Assembly: GCF_029867415.1 (NCBI RefSeq)
Contig: NC_081185.1
Coordinates: 120,259,987-120,323,986, forward strand
Source: Vicia villosa
Lineage: Eukaryota; Streptophyta; Magnoliopsida; Fabales; Fabaceae
Length of the DNA: 64,000 nt
Reading direction: 5' to 3'
Made by a program: the position numbers and the translations under genes. Shown in pieces: positions 11,590 through 23,351 of the stretch (positions within the stretch are counted from its first letter, which is position 1; each line of letters begins with the position of its first letter). The notes beneath the pieces were generated by a model, which had not been told where the DNA came from, searched no databases, and saw only the letters and a list, made by a program, of their open reading frames with translations.

Positions 11590-13830
11590 TGTGATAGAAA
11601 ATGGGCTGACATGCAAGATTAGCACTACAACGCTCAAGTCAGTTAGTGAGTGAGAACCGATACTGAATGAGAATGGATTTGAATACCTGTATGTTTTCCT
11701 TTTTAAATAGGAAGAGCGGTTGGCGATTGAAAATGTGGAGTGAGATGTGGATCGCGATCATTCGTTAGATAGATCGAGATGGTCAATACAACTCTCAAAC
11801 ATGGAATTGTTTGTTCTAAGAACAAATAAAGTTTACATGCTTAGCGCTTTATTTCTAAGGAATGTCACTCATTCGTGAGGGTGTTTTAGACCAGGCTTTG
11901 ATTGACGTTGGGTCCTTCATTTTACTAGGGAATGTTTCTCCCAAATGGAGATAAGAGGATATGTAGCAAATATGACGGGTGTGTTATCCCTTTTCATGAG
12001 TGCTTATTCTCTATCGTAGGTTTATGTCTTCCTTTTAATGAGTTTGAAGTCACTGTTATGAACCACTTAATGATCTCTCCTTCATAGATACATCTGATGA
12101 GCTAGGCATTTGTTAAGGTTTTCCAGCATTAGTGCAAGTACAAATGGGTAAGACCGTCGTGATGTTGTTCTTCCATCTCTCCAAAACTCAAAGTATACCA
12201 AATTATGCACACGATTTAGGCTTTCTTTCTTTGAGGCAGAACACGATATTCTCTAAGACCTACTCTAAGAGCATGTAGAATTTTAAGTAATTCCTCTCCC
12301 TGGTTCCTCGTCTTATCGAAGAAACTCACGAAGAGATCTGTAAACTAGAACATGGTCCTCCACTTGTGTGCAAAGATTTATTATGTAAGTACTAGAGTCA
12401 AAGTCACTTCTTGACACGGCGGGATCCTATGTGTACAAGGAGGATGGCTTGTCTCAAGAAGAGTTATACTTGAAGAACAAACTTGTGGTCTTTTCCAAGG
12501 AGCTTGGCTAGGTCAGTGGTATCGTTCCACCCGGAACGGTGTTAAAAAAATGCATGAAAAGGTTCACTCAGACCTGCTGGTTGGTGGATGTTAAATTAGA
12601 GAAGGAAAGAAAGTCCATTTTTGGTAAGTTCCCTAAAAATCCCAGTTTTCTTGAACTACCATTCTTGTGACGTCTCCCTTGTTTGTGATGTAGATGTGAT
12701 GAAGAGTAAAGAAACAATGTGGCATATGAGGAGGTATCTTCAAGCTATCTCCCTTCTTGCAGGCGTTCCTAGTAATTTATCTATCAGGGAAGCTTCTACC
12801 CTGTGTATAACTGTCGGTTCAGTTATTGGTTAGGTTGTTCGAATTACTCCCTTCTCCCCACATCCCCACACTTAAATAAAACTTTGGATTTCTCCTAATC
12901 GTACTACGATAGATGATGTTTTACCTCCTCCACAGCTAGAGGGCAAGGGATTTCTAAATATCATCCTTGAACTTAAAGAACTTCAGATTGAGAGGTCATT
13001 TTCTAAACATCATCGACTCAGATCTTCAGGACGGCAGGCTTCGGTTTGAGTTTTGTCACCTCCCGTGCTACTAGATCAATATGGCTTGGGAACAATTTGG
13101 GAGTTCAAATCCTCCGTTTCTGATGAAGATTACACCAACTTCCTGAATCTTTTTGAGGAAGCTCAACATAGGTAATTAGAATAGTTAGCTTATCATACCC
13201 ACTGGATTCGATCGTTCTGGCTTTCGAGGTTGTTGAGTTGGGGAAAATCTTCTTCTCTTATTGTCTTCGATAGGAGATGGACTTAAAGAACAGGTTGATA
13301 CCCTCAATGTTGAGTGTAATCAATACTTAGATGAAATCTAAGGGGCTTCCAACTTTTTTATTGCTTTAGAGGCTGTTATAGAGCCTTTTGAATATCCCGA
13401 CACTCTGGTCGAGAAGGTGAAGTTACATGCTTAGGAAGTGATAGAGAAGAACGATGCTTGGTTTCTACTCTAACATCTTTATCAAAGATGGAGGTCGCTC
13501 TAGATGAAATGAATTGGCCTTTAGATCTTGTCCAGAAAAATATAGAAGATCTAGAAAAGTATTTGAAAGAACATCAAGTAAATCTTGAAAATTATAAACA
13601 AGGCCCTAGTGAGAAGCGCCTCGAGAATCTTGTTTGTCTAAGAACTTGGCCAAATCTATAGAAGAACGTAACTTCATTTCACATGACTCCTTTAAAAGTG
13701 CTTTGAAACAAGTGGAGACTTTTAATCCTATTATAATGATCTCTCGAGAGCAAGCTCGTCTCGATCAAGGTATTGAAGACGGAGGGAGGTGGTTTCCTTG
13801 GAGGATTAGTCTTTTCCCCCTTTTTTGAAC
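11590..13830 (+). pseudogene. Decayed 'putative gypsy-type transposon' protein gene
   Basis: Broken frames on the plus strand still read like the plant family of transposon-associated proteins with an N-terminal SWAFV-type domain and a C-terminal coiled coil. LPFNEFEVTVMNHLMISPS is readable near 12030-12085, followed by a degraded IH..S-AFVKVFQ-type stretch with an internal stop at about 12090-12130. Charged helical segments (IEDLEKYLKEHQVNLENY) sit at 13537-13600, and a frameshifted C-terminus (ALKQVETFNPIIMISREQA) lies near 13690-13760. Many stops and frameshifts make it non-functional. No LTRs could be placed around it. The family assignment comes from memory of such proteins in legumes. 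Confidence 0.4.
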
Positions 13831-13893
13831 GACTTGATTATGCCTGGCATATGTAAATCCAATGGATAAGTAATCTTTGTCATTTCACTCCTG

Positions 13894-13969
<76 letters not shown>
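13894..13969. repeat. (AT)n microsatellite, about 37 repeats
   Basis: Uninterrupted alternating A and T over about 75 bp, immediately downstream of the decayed transposon protein. Confidence 0.95.
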
Positions 13970-13972
<3 letters not shown>

Positions 13973-14715
13973 TTTGTATCTACTCATATTTTACATGTTT
14001 TTGTGGTGCTCCTTTCGGTGCCCAAGTTCGTTTCTATGGGACGTACATTTTTCTTTAAGATTTTGATCGAATTTTGTTGGATTTCAATAGGAGTTGTGCT
14101 CAGCCAAGGGTTGATGCCCATTCCCTATCCCTAAGTGAAAACCAGGTTTGAGGTTGACGTATAACATACTCACCACTGCATGTGAAGTGGCTAGCTAGCG
14201 AAAGGGGGTGAGCTGGTATTTGCCACTTTATAGTTTTCTTTCTTTATGTGTGTGAATTTGCATTGTGGGTTTGTTATTGCTTTATTCATACGCCTGTGGT
14301 GTTTGTGATAACACCCCTGAGTCTTAGGGATGGGGCATTGATCTCTTTTGGTCGTACCTTGAACTCATCGTCACCTTTCATAATCACAAGAAAAAGAGAT
14401 AGTTCAACAGAAATTTATTATTTATTTAATCAAACAAAAAATTAATTATAGTAATGTGTCATTGATTTTACAAAAGAACTGAATTAAGATAGTCATGCGA
14501 CATAACCAGAGCTTATTGGTCACAGGTAACGAATTAACTGGATTTGACTTCACTCAGAGCAACCACTTGTACTCGTCCAGTCAAGATGATCTACCTTACC
14601 TGTAAGAGGCCAGATAGCCATGTCTTGCAATTACCTGACTAGGGAGGCTAAGTTGATCTTCACGGCTTTGCCTTTTCCTTTTTTTATTCTTCCACAAAGC
14701 CTTATAAATCCTCTT
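13970..14715. other. Unassigned sequence between pseudogene and copia fragment
   Basis: Moderate base composition and no intact frame. It may be 3' sequence of the decayed element upstream. No LTR boundary or conserved motif was recognised. Confidence 0.4.
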
Positions 14716-15848
14716 TGAAGGATAGAAAAACACTTAGAAAGGGGGGTTTGAATAAGTGTGACTTTAAAAACTCTTAAGATAAAAACAATGAACACAAATA
14801 TTTTTATCCTGGTTCGTTGTTAATGAAACTACTCCAGTCCACCCCCTTAGAGTGATTTACCTCAACTGAGGATTTAATCCACTAATCAATCTTGATTGTA
14901 ATGGTTTTCCACTTAGATACCCTCTAAGTCTTCTAGAGTATACTGATCACAACTTGATCACTCTAGGAATTCACCACTTAGAAACTTCTAAGTCTTCAAG
15001 AGTCTACTGATCCAACTGATCACTCTAGGAACCTTTTACAATCAATGTAAAATAAATGTTACAAGAGTATGAATTGCTTCTAAGAAAGCTATAATCACAA
15101 CTGTGATATTTCTCTTAAGTTCTAAGCTTAACACTCACTAAATATTACAATAGTTGTGAGGTTGAAGATGAAGTTTGTGAGATTTGAATTCAGCAGCGTT
15201 TCAGTAAGTTTCACAATAGTTGGTTACTGCTTATGATCAGAACTTCCATATTTATAGGCGTTTGAGAAGATGACTGTTGGGTTGCATTTAATGCTTTGCG
15301 TGAATAGTACAACGCTGCATTTAATGTTTCACACTTTTGTCAACTACCTCGAGCCATGCTTTTGCTGCTTTTACTGACTTTGCCTTTTGTAGCTTCTAAC
15401 GTTCCTTTTGTCAGTCAGAGATTAGAATTAATAGCCTGTCATCTTGTACTTGCTTCTGATCTCAGACTTATGAATACAACGTTTGAATAATCAGAGTCAT
15501 TCAGCTCGGTGCAGAGCATCTTCTTGTCTTCAGACTTTGAAGTGCTTGAGCATGATACCATAAGAACTTCAGTGCTTCTGCTTCTGATCTCATGTTCTTC
15601 AGATGCTTCATAGACCATGTTCTGATTCTGCTTGACCATCTTCTGATGTCTTGCGAGAGCATGTTCTGATGTTGCAATCTTGAACCTTCTGAGTCAGTGC
15701 TTCTGAGCGCTGAATTGTGCATACTCTTTATGTATTTCCTGAAATAGAAAATGTAAAGGATTAGAGTACCACATTGTCTTATACAAAATTCATATACATT
15801 GTTATCATCAAAACAAGAATATTGATCAGAACAAATCTTGTTCTAACA
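14716..15848 (-). repeat. 3' LTR of the truncated copia element
   Basis: 1133 bp. On the plus strand it begins TGAAGGATAGAAAAACAC and ends TTCTAACA. It is adjacent to the polypurine tract at 15849-15861. A TATAAATAT box on the minus strand lies near 15250. Confidence 0.85.
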
Positions 15849-16782
15849 ATCTCCCCCTTTTTGATGATGACAAAAACATATATAATTGATATGAATTTGC
15901 AATCAAAATATCAGATGACAAAAGACAATTACACAGATATAGCATAAGCATATAATCAGAGTGTGTGAATATGTCTCCCCCTGAGATTAACAATCTCCCC
16001 CTGAAATAAATACTAGAAGAATTTATAACTAAAAGACTTCCCTGAGTATTTTTCATTTCAGCAGAGACTTTCACTTTGCTTAGAACTTCAGAATATTCAG
16101 AGCTTCTTGCTTCCATATGACAGCTTCAGAGCTTTGAATTTCTTCTTTGTTGTCATAGCATGCTTGATTGTATCAGAACATTCTTGAATGTATCAGAGCA
16201 TCAACGGAGCATCTTTACATCCTGAAATGTTTCAGAACATACTAGACAAAAAAATATCCGAGCATGAATGTATCAGAACATTCTTAAGAAAGAACATGTA
16301 TCAGAGCATTTAAGAGAAGAAAATGTATTAGAGCATATTCTACAGAGAGAATATCAGAACATTCTTCTTGCTTCTGATCTTGAAGCTTCACAGCACTAAG
16401 CTTGCTTCAATTTTCCTAGAGCATGCTTCTTTATAGAATTGCTTTTCCTCATGTATTTGCTTCTCATGTTGAGCTTTTTCAGAATATCTTCAATCCTGTA
16501 AAAAAATCTCAAAGACATAGAACTTACAGATAATATTAGGAAATGTTGAGACTTAATCCCAGCAACTGATATAATAAACCAAATCAATTATCATGTTTCT
16601 CCCCCTTTTTGTCATAACATCAAAAAGCAATAAAAGATTCAGATGAAAAAAGACACATATGGTGAAGAAAATAATGATTTCATTGATTAGCAAAAGATAT
16701 CAGAAGTACAAGAGGGATAGAAGCAGATGCAAGAAACAGATGCATAAAACAAGAAAACATCTAAGACCAAGACAGACTACGA

Positions 16783-17025
16783 CTAGCCTAGCTTAGAAGC
16801 TAACTTGGCCAGAAGGTTTTTAATCTCAACAGTGCTTTCTGTCTGCGTCTTCATGAAAGATCTGAACTCATTGTGAGTATCCTCATGCTTGTCCAGACGA
16901 GAAGCAAGATCAGCTTGATTCTGTTGAAGAGCCTTCATGGTGTTTATCAACACAGAAGGTCCAGCAGAAGAAGCTTCACAACTATTGTCCATAAGAGGAG
17001 GATTCTCAATAGCAGCATCGACCAT
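16783..17025 (-). CDS. Partial 3'-ORF of the copia element, coiled-coil end
   Basis: 80 codons that end in a predicted coiled coil (ALQQNQADLASRLDKHEDTH, then a TVEIKNLLAKLASKLG tail). It occupies the same place, between pol and the 3' LTR, as the extra ORF at 32306-32701 in the complete copy, but the two proteins are not visibly alike. The start falls next to the truncation junction, so this is probably the C-terminal piece of a longer reading frame. Confidence 0.45.
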   Translation of the reverse strand: MVDAAIENPPLMDNSCEASSAGPSVLINTMKALQQNQADLASRLDKHEDTHNEFRSFMKTQTESTVEIKNLLAKLASKLG

Positions 17026-17029
17026 GAGT

Positions 17030-18249
17030 CCATTACTAAATTATGCTATGTTTTCATAAAACAAGAAAATAAGAGAAATTTGAGAAATAGAGGAGAAAAA
17101 CCTAATAGAGAGAGATGGAGAAGTCATGGACAAAAGCATTTTCGTATTCATGGTGCAGCCATCACAAAACGGGCCATAACTCTCTGCTCGTAGCTCCAAA
17201 TAAGGTAATTCTCGAAGATTCGGGTTCTACACAAAATTTCCTTCGATTTGATATATTAATTAGTGTCAGGGAGGTTCTCGATGAGGGAGATAAGATAGTT
17301 TGAAGATTGGGGATTCTTGCTGAAAGTGAAGAAAAGAGACTTACGGGTCTGATGGAGAAGAAGGGGAAAAGTCCAAATTTTTGGCTAAGGTAAGGGGGAC
17401 TCTCCATTTAATCTCTATTATCGTGTTGTGAATGATAATGTTAATTAGGAGTATTGTTTAGATCAATAGGTTCTATGTTCTGATTTTACTGTTGTGTTCA
17501 TCCTTGGGTTGAAATCTATGACTGTTAATCCTTAATAACTGAGTAGAATTAGGCTGTGATGAGTAAAATCGAATATAGGGTCATATGCTATTGATGTTGG
17601 ATGAATCTTATGCTGTTTAGAATGTGGAATTTCTGGTATGAGACCCAAATCGCAGGTTGAAACAAATGGATTCGCGAAGAAGACGAATGGGTAAGTTGCA
17701 GGTTTTTGGAACTGCTGACCATTCGCGTATGGTACGCGTATGGGGGTGGTGGTACGCGTATGGTACGCTCCCCATTGTGCACCAGAATTGCACCTTCTGC
17801 TGAGACGCGTATGGTACGCGTATGGCGAAGTGTTGGTACGTGTATGGACTGTTGATACGCGTATGTGCGTGTTTTGTGTGGAAATATGATTCTATTCATA
17901 CGCGTATGGCCAGTGTGAAATGCAGATTTTTGCTGTTTATGAATTTTAAAAGTTTGATGATGAGTAACTTTTGAATTGATGATCTGTTTGGAATGATGTT
18001 TGAATTATGATGATTAGAATGAGATAAATCGTATGATTAATTAATATATGATTTTATTGAATGATGTTAATATATATGAACATGCTTATGATGATGATGA
18101 TGATGATGATAATGAAATGAGTATAAGATTATGCTACTCGTAAAATGATGATGATAAAAGTATGTTGTATATATGTTTGCATGCATTCATAACCATTTGA
18201 TGAGGGCTGAATCCTAATGATGAGAGGATTCAGTGAAGGGCAGGATTCC
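17030..18249 (+). repeat. TekayB 5' LTR, first retained part
   Basis: Aligns with 47351 onward in the 3' LTR. Contains a CpG-rich cluster of TACGCGTATGG words (about 17718-17910) and a short (GAT)n tract near 18090. It is interrupted at 18249/18250 by the Athila element, whose 5-bp duplication ATTCC occupies 18245-18249 and 43304-43308. Confidence 0.85.
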
Positions 18250-18948
18250 TGATCGGTAAAATAGCAAGTGTACTATTTTGCCCCTTGTAATAATAGGTAA
18301 AATTCCCCGAATGTCGATCTCAGGGACTACGCAGGAATAATGAGTTCAATGCAAGGTTCAATTAAACAAAAACTTCAATGGGGTTTTGTTTGGTAATTAT
18401 AACTTAACGTAAAATAGAATAAGCAGTAAATGAAATTGACTTTGTAACAAATATGAGTAACATGCTAGGGATAGTGGATGATTGACAATGTAACAACTCT
18501 GAAATTTCTACTGCAACAACTTATTTTAAATAATCAATTACCGGTTCTTAAGGTTGTTTGATCCTAAGTCTTTAGTGAAAAACGTTTGATCCTTCATCCT
18601 AAACCCTAAGTCCTTAGAGGTTTACAATGAAATCAAGCACTTAAGTTATCAAGAATATCCGGTTACTATAAGGTATTCCTAGTCCTAGGTAATATCTATT
18701 ATAGCACATTCTCATGAAAGCATTATCAATGGTGGTCCGCCTAAATGATAATCATAGATCAATTCCAATTTGTCCGAAAGGAAAAGCATTAGAAACATCA
18801 AGAGAATAAATCAACAATTAAAAACATGATTGTTATTGCAATTGCAAACTCAGAGTCATTACAAAGTTAAATCAGAGCCACCCCCCCTAGCATTGGGGGG
18901 TTTAGCTACTCATAGTATTCAAAGAAAACAAAATAATGAATAAAGACA

Positions 18949-21900
18949 TAGATACAAATTATAGCATATCATATATCAAAGAATAATCAATATAATAATA
19001 ATCGTGTACCTTGTATGTATTGGAGAGAATATCGGTTCAGGCTAAAGAATTATTGAGAGACCTTTTGAATTGAGACACCGTTAGAGAGAATGAGTATGAG
19101 AGGATTACTACCCTCATTGCCGTCTAGGGTTTTCACAGTATGTTAATCGTCTAATGGGGCAACGCTTAAATAACTAAACGGTTGAGGGCAGAGACCTCTC
19201 ATTGGGCTTAACTGAATGGTCCAACCCATCACGGTCCATTCAGGCACAAAGCCCAATCAAACAATCCATCAATAATTAGTGTTTAATAACATTTGACCAT
19301 AATATAATTAATTAATAATTAATTATTTCAATCCATTTGATTAATTAAATAATTAATCTAACAATCTCCCACTTGGATGACAATAATTAATTATTAAAAA
19401 TATTGATTCTAATATTAGAATACCAATAATGGTCAAAACACTAATCAATCCAAAGAGAAGTAAGTTTCAACGCTGCAGGAATAGTATCCGATAGGGAAGA
19501 CAAATCATACAAGTTAAAACTCACAACTTAAATCAACAACGATGAATTTAGAGTAACATATTTAAGTTAAGAGTAATATGTTATAAACAATGGCCCAAGC
19601 ATATGAAAATGCTATTAATAAACTCCCACTAACCCAAAATATCATAAGACTTACTCATGTGTATAAGTCTTGGGAAGTGATTATACTAATGAGTTTTAAA
19701 TTATATGTCATAGAATATCCACATAGGTCTACGAATAGTAATTACATATAGGAATATCCTATTACAAGAGTAATTACATTTAACCATAAGTACCTTCATA
19801 ATACAATATCATACTCGATAGGAGTATGAATATTTATTTGTACTTTCATATTATGACCCGACAAGAGTGGACTATTGAAGATAGAATAACACAATATTAT
19901 TGTATGCTAAAGAATTATTGTGTCTTTTCAATATCGACCCAAACATCCAATTATGATGTTTCCTGAGATTAAGAGAATAATATATATATATATCTCAGTA
20001 TACTAGGATAAGACTTCTTAGAGTTATTGTACATTTTGAAGTCTTTTTAGAATATGTCATATTTTATATTGCATAAAAGAATATATGACAATAGGAGAAT
20101 AATAATCTATTTCTTTTTCTTTTGGATTATATTATTTTGTGTACACATGCACTCCCACTGATCCAATATAAAGCAATGGATATACATTTATCGGAGCCCA
20201 CTAGTATTAAATACTCTGATTATTCAATGGGGTACTAATTTTATTTTTAGTGCAAAACTACACAAATAAGTGGTTGTATAATATATCATCATTAGAATTT
20301 AACAAACTCAACCACATATTTTGCACGTAAACAAAATATGTCATTATAGATATAATTTCACATGAAACAATATGATGGTCATATAAAAGGTTTTCCATCG
20401 TTGAGTGACATCAAATCCATATAATTTTAAAAATAGGATTATATACAACATCTTAATAATTCACTCAAAACTCAAATGCTACAAATATAACTACACACAT
20501 TTGAGAAACATATTATGTTATACGCAGCGGAAAGGATATGAGACTTTAATTCAATTAATATTGAGGATATAACACAAATAGTCATGAATTTCCATGAATA
20601 ACATATGACTACATTATCCTCAATATAAGTCTCCATAAAACAATATTATATTATAAAAATAATATTTATTTCTCATTTCTATACAACTGACATGTTAAAT
20701 TCTCCTACTTGATAGAGAAAAATAGTTGAATTATTAATCTAAGATTTTAAAATATGTATACAAATACTCAACTATTTTCTTTATCACACACTAATCATGT
20801 CAAGTACTATCACACCGATAGGGTATGTCCATCACTTACATAATATAAAGAGAATTGAAATCCATTTAAAAAATACTGAAAACAATACATGTCTTTAAAA
20901 GAATTTCTTATTTTCAAATAATACTTTCAACAATATTAAATAAGAAATATAACAATGTACAAATAGTATATCACCAAAAATTCTAATACCGATAGGGTAC
21001 TCGAACCATAATTTACATAATCATACATTAGAAGTACATTGAATTAAAATTACATTAGTAATAACGAACCCGATAGGGTATAAATATAATATTTATTATA
21101 ATTTTAATTAAAATAATTTTAATTATTTTAGTAAACAAAATTTATACAATTATACCCACGATAGGTGAGTTACAATCATACAAATTAAAATTGATTATAT
21201 TTTATTCAAAATAGAAAAATTTGTATAATTGTATCCACGATAGGTGAGATTACAATTATACAAATTAAGTGGTATTATCTAGAATAAAACTCTCAAATTA
21301 ATAAGATTTCAAATATACTCATAAGATTATTTTATTTATTTGAGTATATAACAAAAAATCAATTTATGATAATAAATAGAGTTTTAATTTTCACAATATT
21401 CTAGAAAAATAACAATTTTATATAAATGCATATTTTATATTTTTTTAAAAAGAGTACAAAATATTAGTAACAATTTTCTCCTTATATGCATTATATAATA
21501 TGTCACAAAATATTTAAAAATAATAATTAAATTATAACTAACCCCTTTAAAGAGAATGTGACATTCATCTTTGTCCGAGCAACCAATAAATTTTAATGAC
21601 TTATAAGATATCAAAGTGTCATCTTAAATAATTCATAAATTAATAACAAATCATAATTTAACTTTATAAATGAAATTCTTAGAAATTTTATTTACCAGAA
21701 TATGATTAAAATCAATTTATTGACACATAATAGAAAAAAAAATATGTATCCAATAAACAAAGAATACACACTAAACATTATTAACATTATATTTAATTAA
21801 CAAAATTAATATAATATTATTGCAATATTAATGCCAATAAAGATTAATTCAAGAATGTTACCACTTTCTTTCATCACAAATACGGTGGATTTGGAAAAAC

Positions 21901-23351
21901 TTTAAAATTTCCTAAAATTATGCTATAAAGAAGCATAGACTTACCGTCAATAAAATATGTGTATGTATCCAAATAGATTTCATGGTAGAATTATTAATTA
22001 TAATAATAAAAAAACAAACCTTTTTAAAAGGCTAGAATATTAAAGGATGGTGGTTTTAATAATCAATAATATAAATACCAATAAGTTAATAAATATAATT
22101 TATAATTAATCACACTATTTATCATATACTATATTTAACAAGAGAATCTGGAATAAAAGTAAAAATCAAGAAATACAATGATTTCTTTAATAACTAGCAA
22201 GCGAATTTTCTCCCAAATGATTTTCAACGCTACCAACATTAATCAAATCTAAGAAAACACCGATTCATAGCCAAACATTCATGTTCTCTTAGAATTGGCA
22301 AAAATAATACAATAAATTTCAGGCTGAAATTTTGAGAATATGACCCCAAAAAAAAATTATATTCTCAAATAGAGTATTATTAAATATTAATATATGTCAC
22401 CAAAATTCAAAATAATAATAATATCTCTGAAATAATTTTTTTTTGACGAAATAAATAAAATTTGCACATAACCGACATGCTCTTGAACGCAATCTTTTTG
22501 ACCCGTTCAATTTATATTCTATCACAACTTAAAGCATTGTCAATCCAACTAAGAAAATTCAAATTGAAAAGAAAACTGAAGTTTTGCAAATCTTTTACAT
22601 AAAATGCAGTTTCTTCATTTTAATTTATTTTATTATTATTATTATTTTTAATAAAATAAATGTACAAAGAAGATGAAATTTTCGATCTTCCCAAATCATA
22701 AAGTGATTTCGAAAAACTATTGTGTACTATATCATAGTAAAACAAAAGACATGATACAAAACAAATTTAATTTCACCTTTTCAATTATTCATAATGCATA
22801 GACATATTTCAATATCGGTGATATATAATCTCAAATAAAATCAATGACAGATTGATATGATACGAAGATAGCCACAAAATGTATCTAATCAGGCTCTGAT
22901 ACCAATTGATGGATTTAACTTAATTGAATAGATACAAATTATAGCATATCATATATCAAAGAATAATCAATATAATAATAATCGTGTACCTTGTATGTAT
23001 TGGAGAGAATATCGGTTCAGGCTAAAGAATTATTGAGAGACCTTTTGAATTGAGACACCGTTAGAGAGAATGAGTATGAGAGGATTACTACCCTCATTGC
23101 CGTCTAGGGTTTTCACAGTATGTTAATCGTCTAATGGGGCAACGCTTAAATAACTAAACGGTTGAGGGCAGAGATCTCTCATTGGGCTTAACTGAATGGT
23201 CCAACCCATCACGGTCCATTCAGGCACAAAGCCCAATCAAACAATCCATCAATAATTAGTGTTTAATAACATTTGACCATAATTTATTAATTAATAATTA
23301 ATTATTTCAATCCATTTGATTAATTAAATAATTAATCTAACATAAAGACAT
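18949..23351 (-). mobile_element. Non-coding LTR element (LARD-like) inside the Athila LTR
   Basis: Direct repeats of ~415-436 bp (18949-19363 and 22907-23342) bound 3.5 kb of AT-rich DNA with no protein-coding frame. On the minus strand a PBS TGGTATCAGAGC (22893-22904) adjoins the right repeat and a purine tract AAGTGGGAGAT adjoins the left one, so this is an LTR retrotransposon in minus orientation. LTRs differ at only about three positions, so it is young. The left LTR lacks the last ~42 bp of the right one at its outer edge (TGATGGATTTAACTTAATTG and following), and the flanking duplication is 8-10 bp (ATAAAGACAT region), longer than usual. Confidence 0.8.
19364..22906 (-). other. Internal region of the LARD-like element
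   Basis: No ORF above background. The word CGATAGG(G) recurs at about 19489, 19815, 20816, 20989, 21070, 21158 and 21237, often as ACCGATAGGGTA. The PBS is at 22893-22904. Confidence 0.7.

Larger units (their letters stand above)
14716..17029 (-). mobile_element. Truncated SIRE/Maximus-type copia element (3' part)
   Basis: On the minus strand this is a complete 3' LTR (14716-15848, TG...CA in both readings) preceded by the polypurine tract AAAGGGGGAGAT and about 1.2 kb of 3' internal sequence. The LTR is clearly related to, but diverged from, the LTRs of the complete copy at 29814-38974. The element stops abruptly at about 17029, where it abuts mid-LTR Tekay sequence. Pol, gag and 5' LTR are missing and no matching target duplication is found, so the join is a deletion or recombination scar. 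Confidence 0.8.

Noticed and set aside
18590..18612. CCTAAACCCTAA, telomere-like
   Set aside because: Less than two telomere units, inside an LTR and present in its partner copy. Not a telomeric tract.
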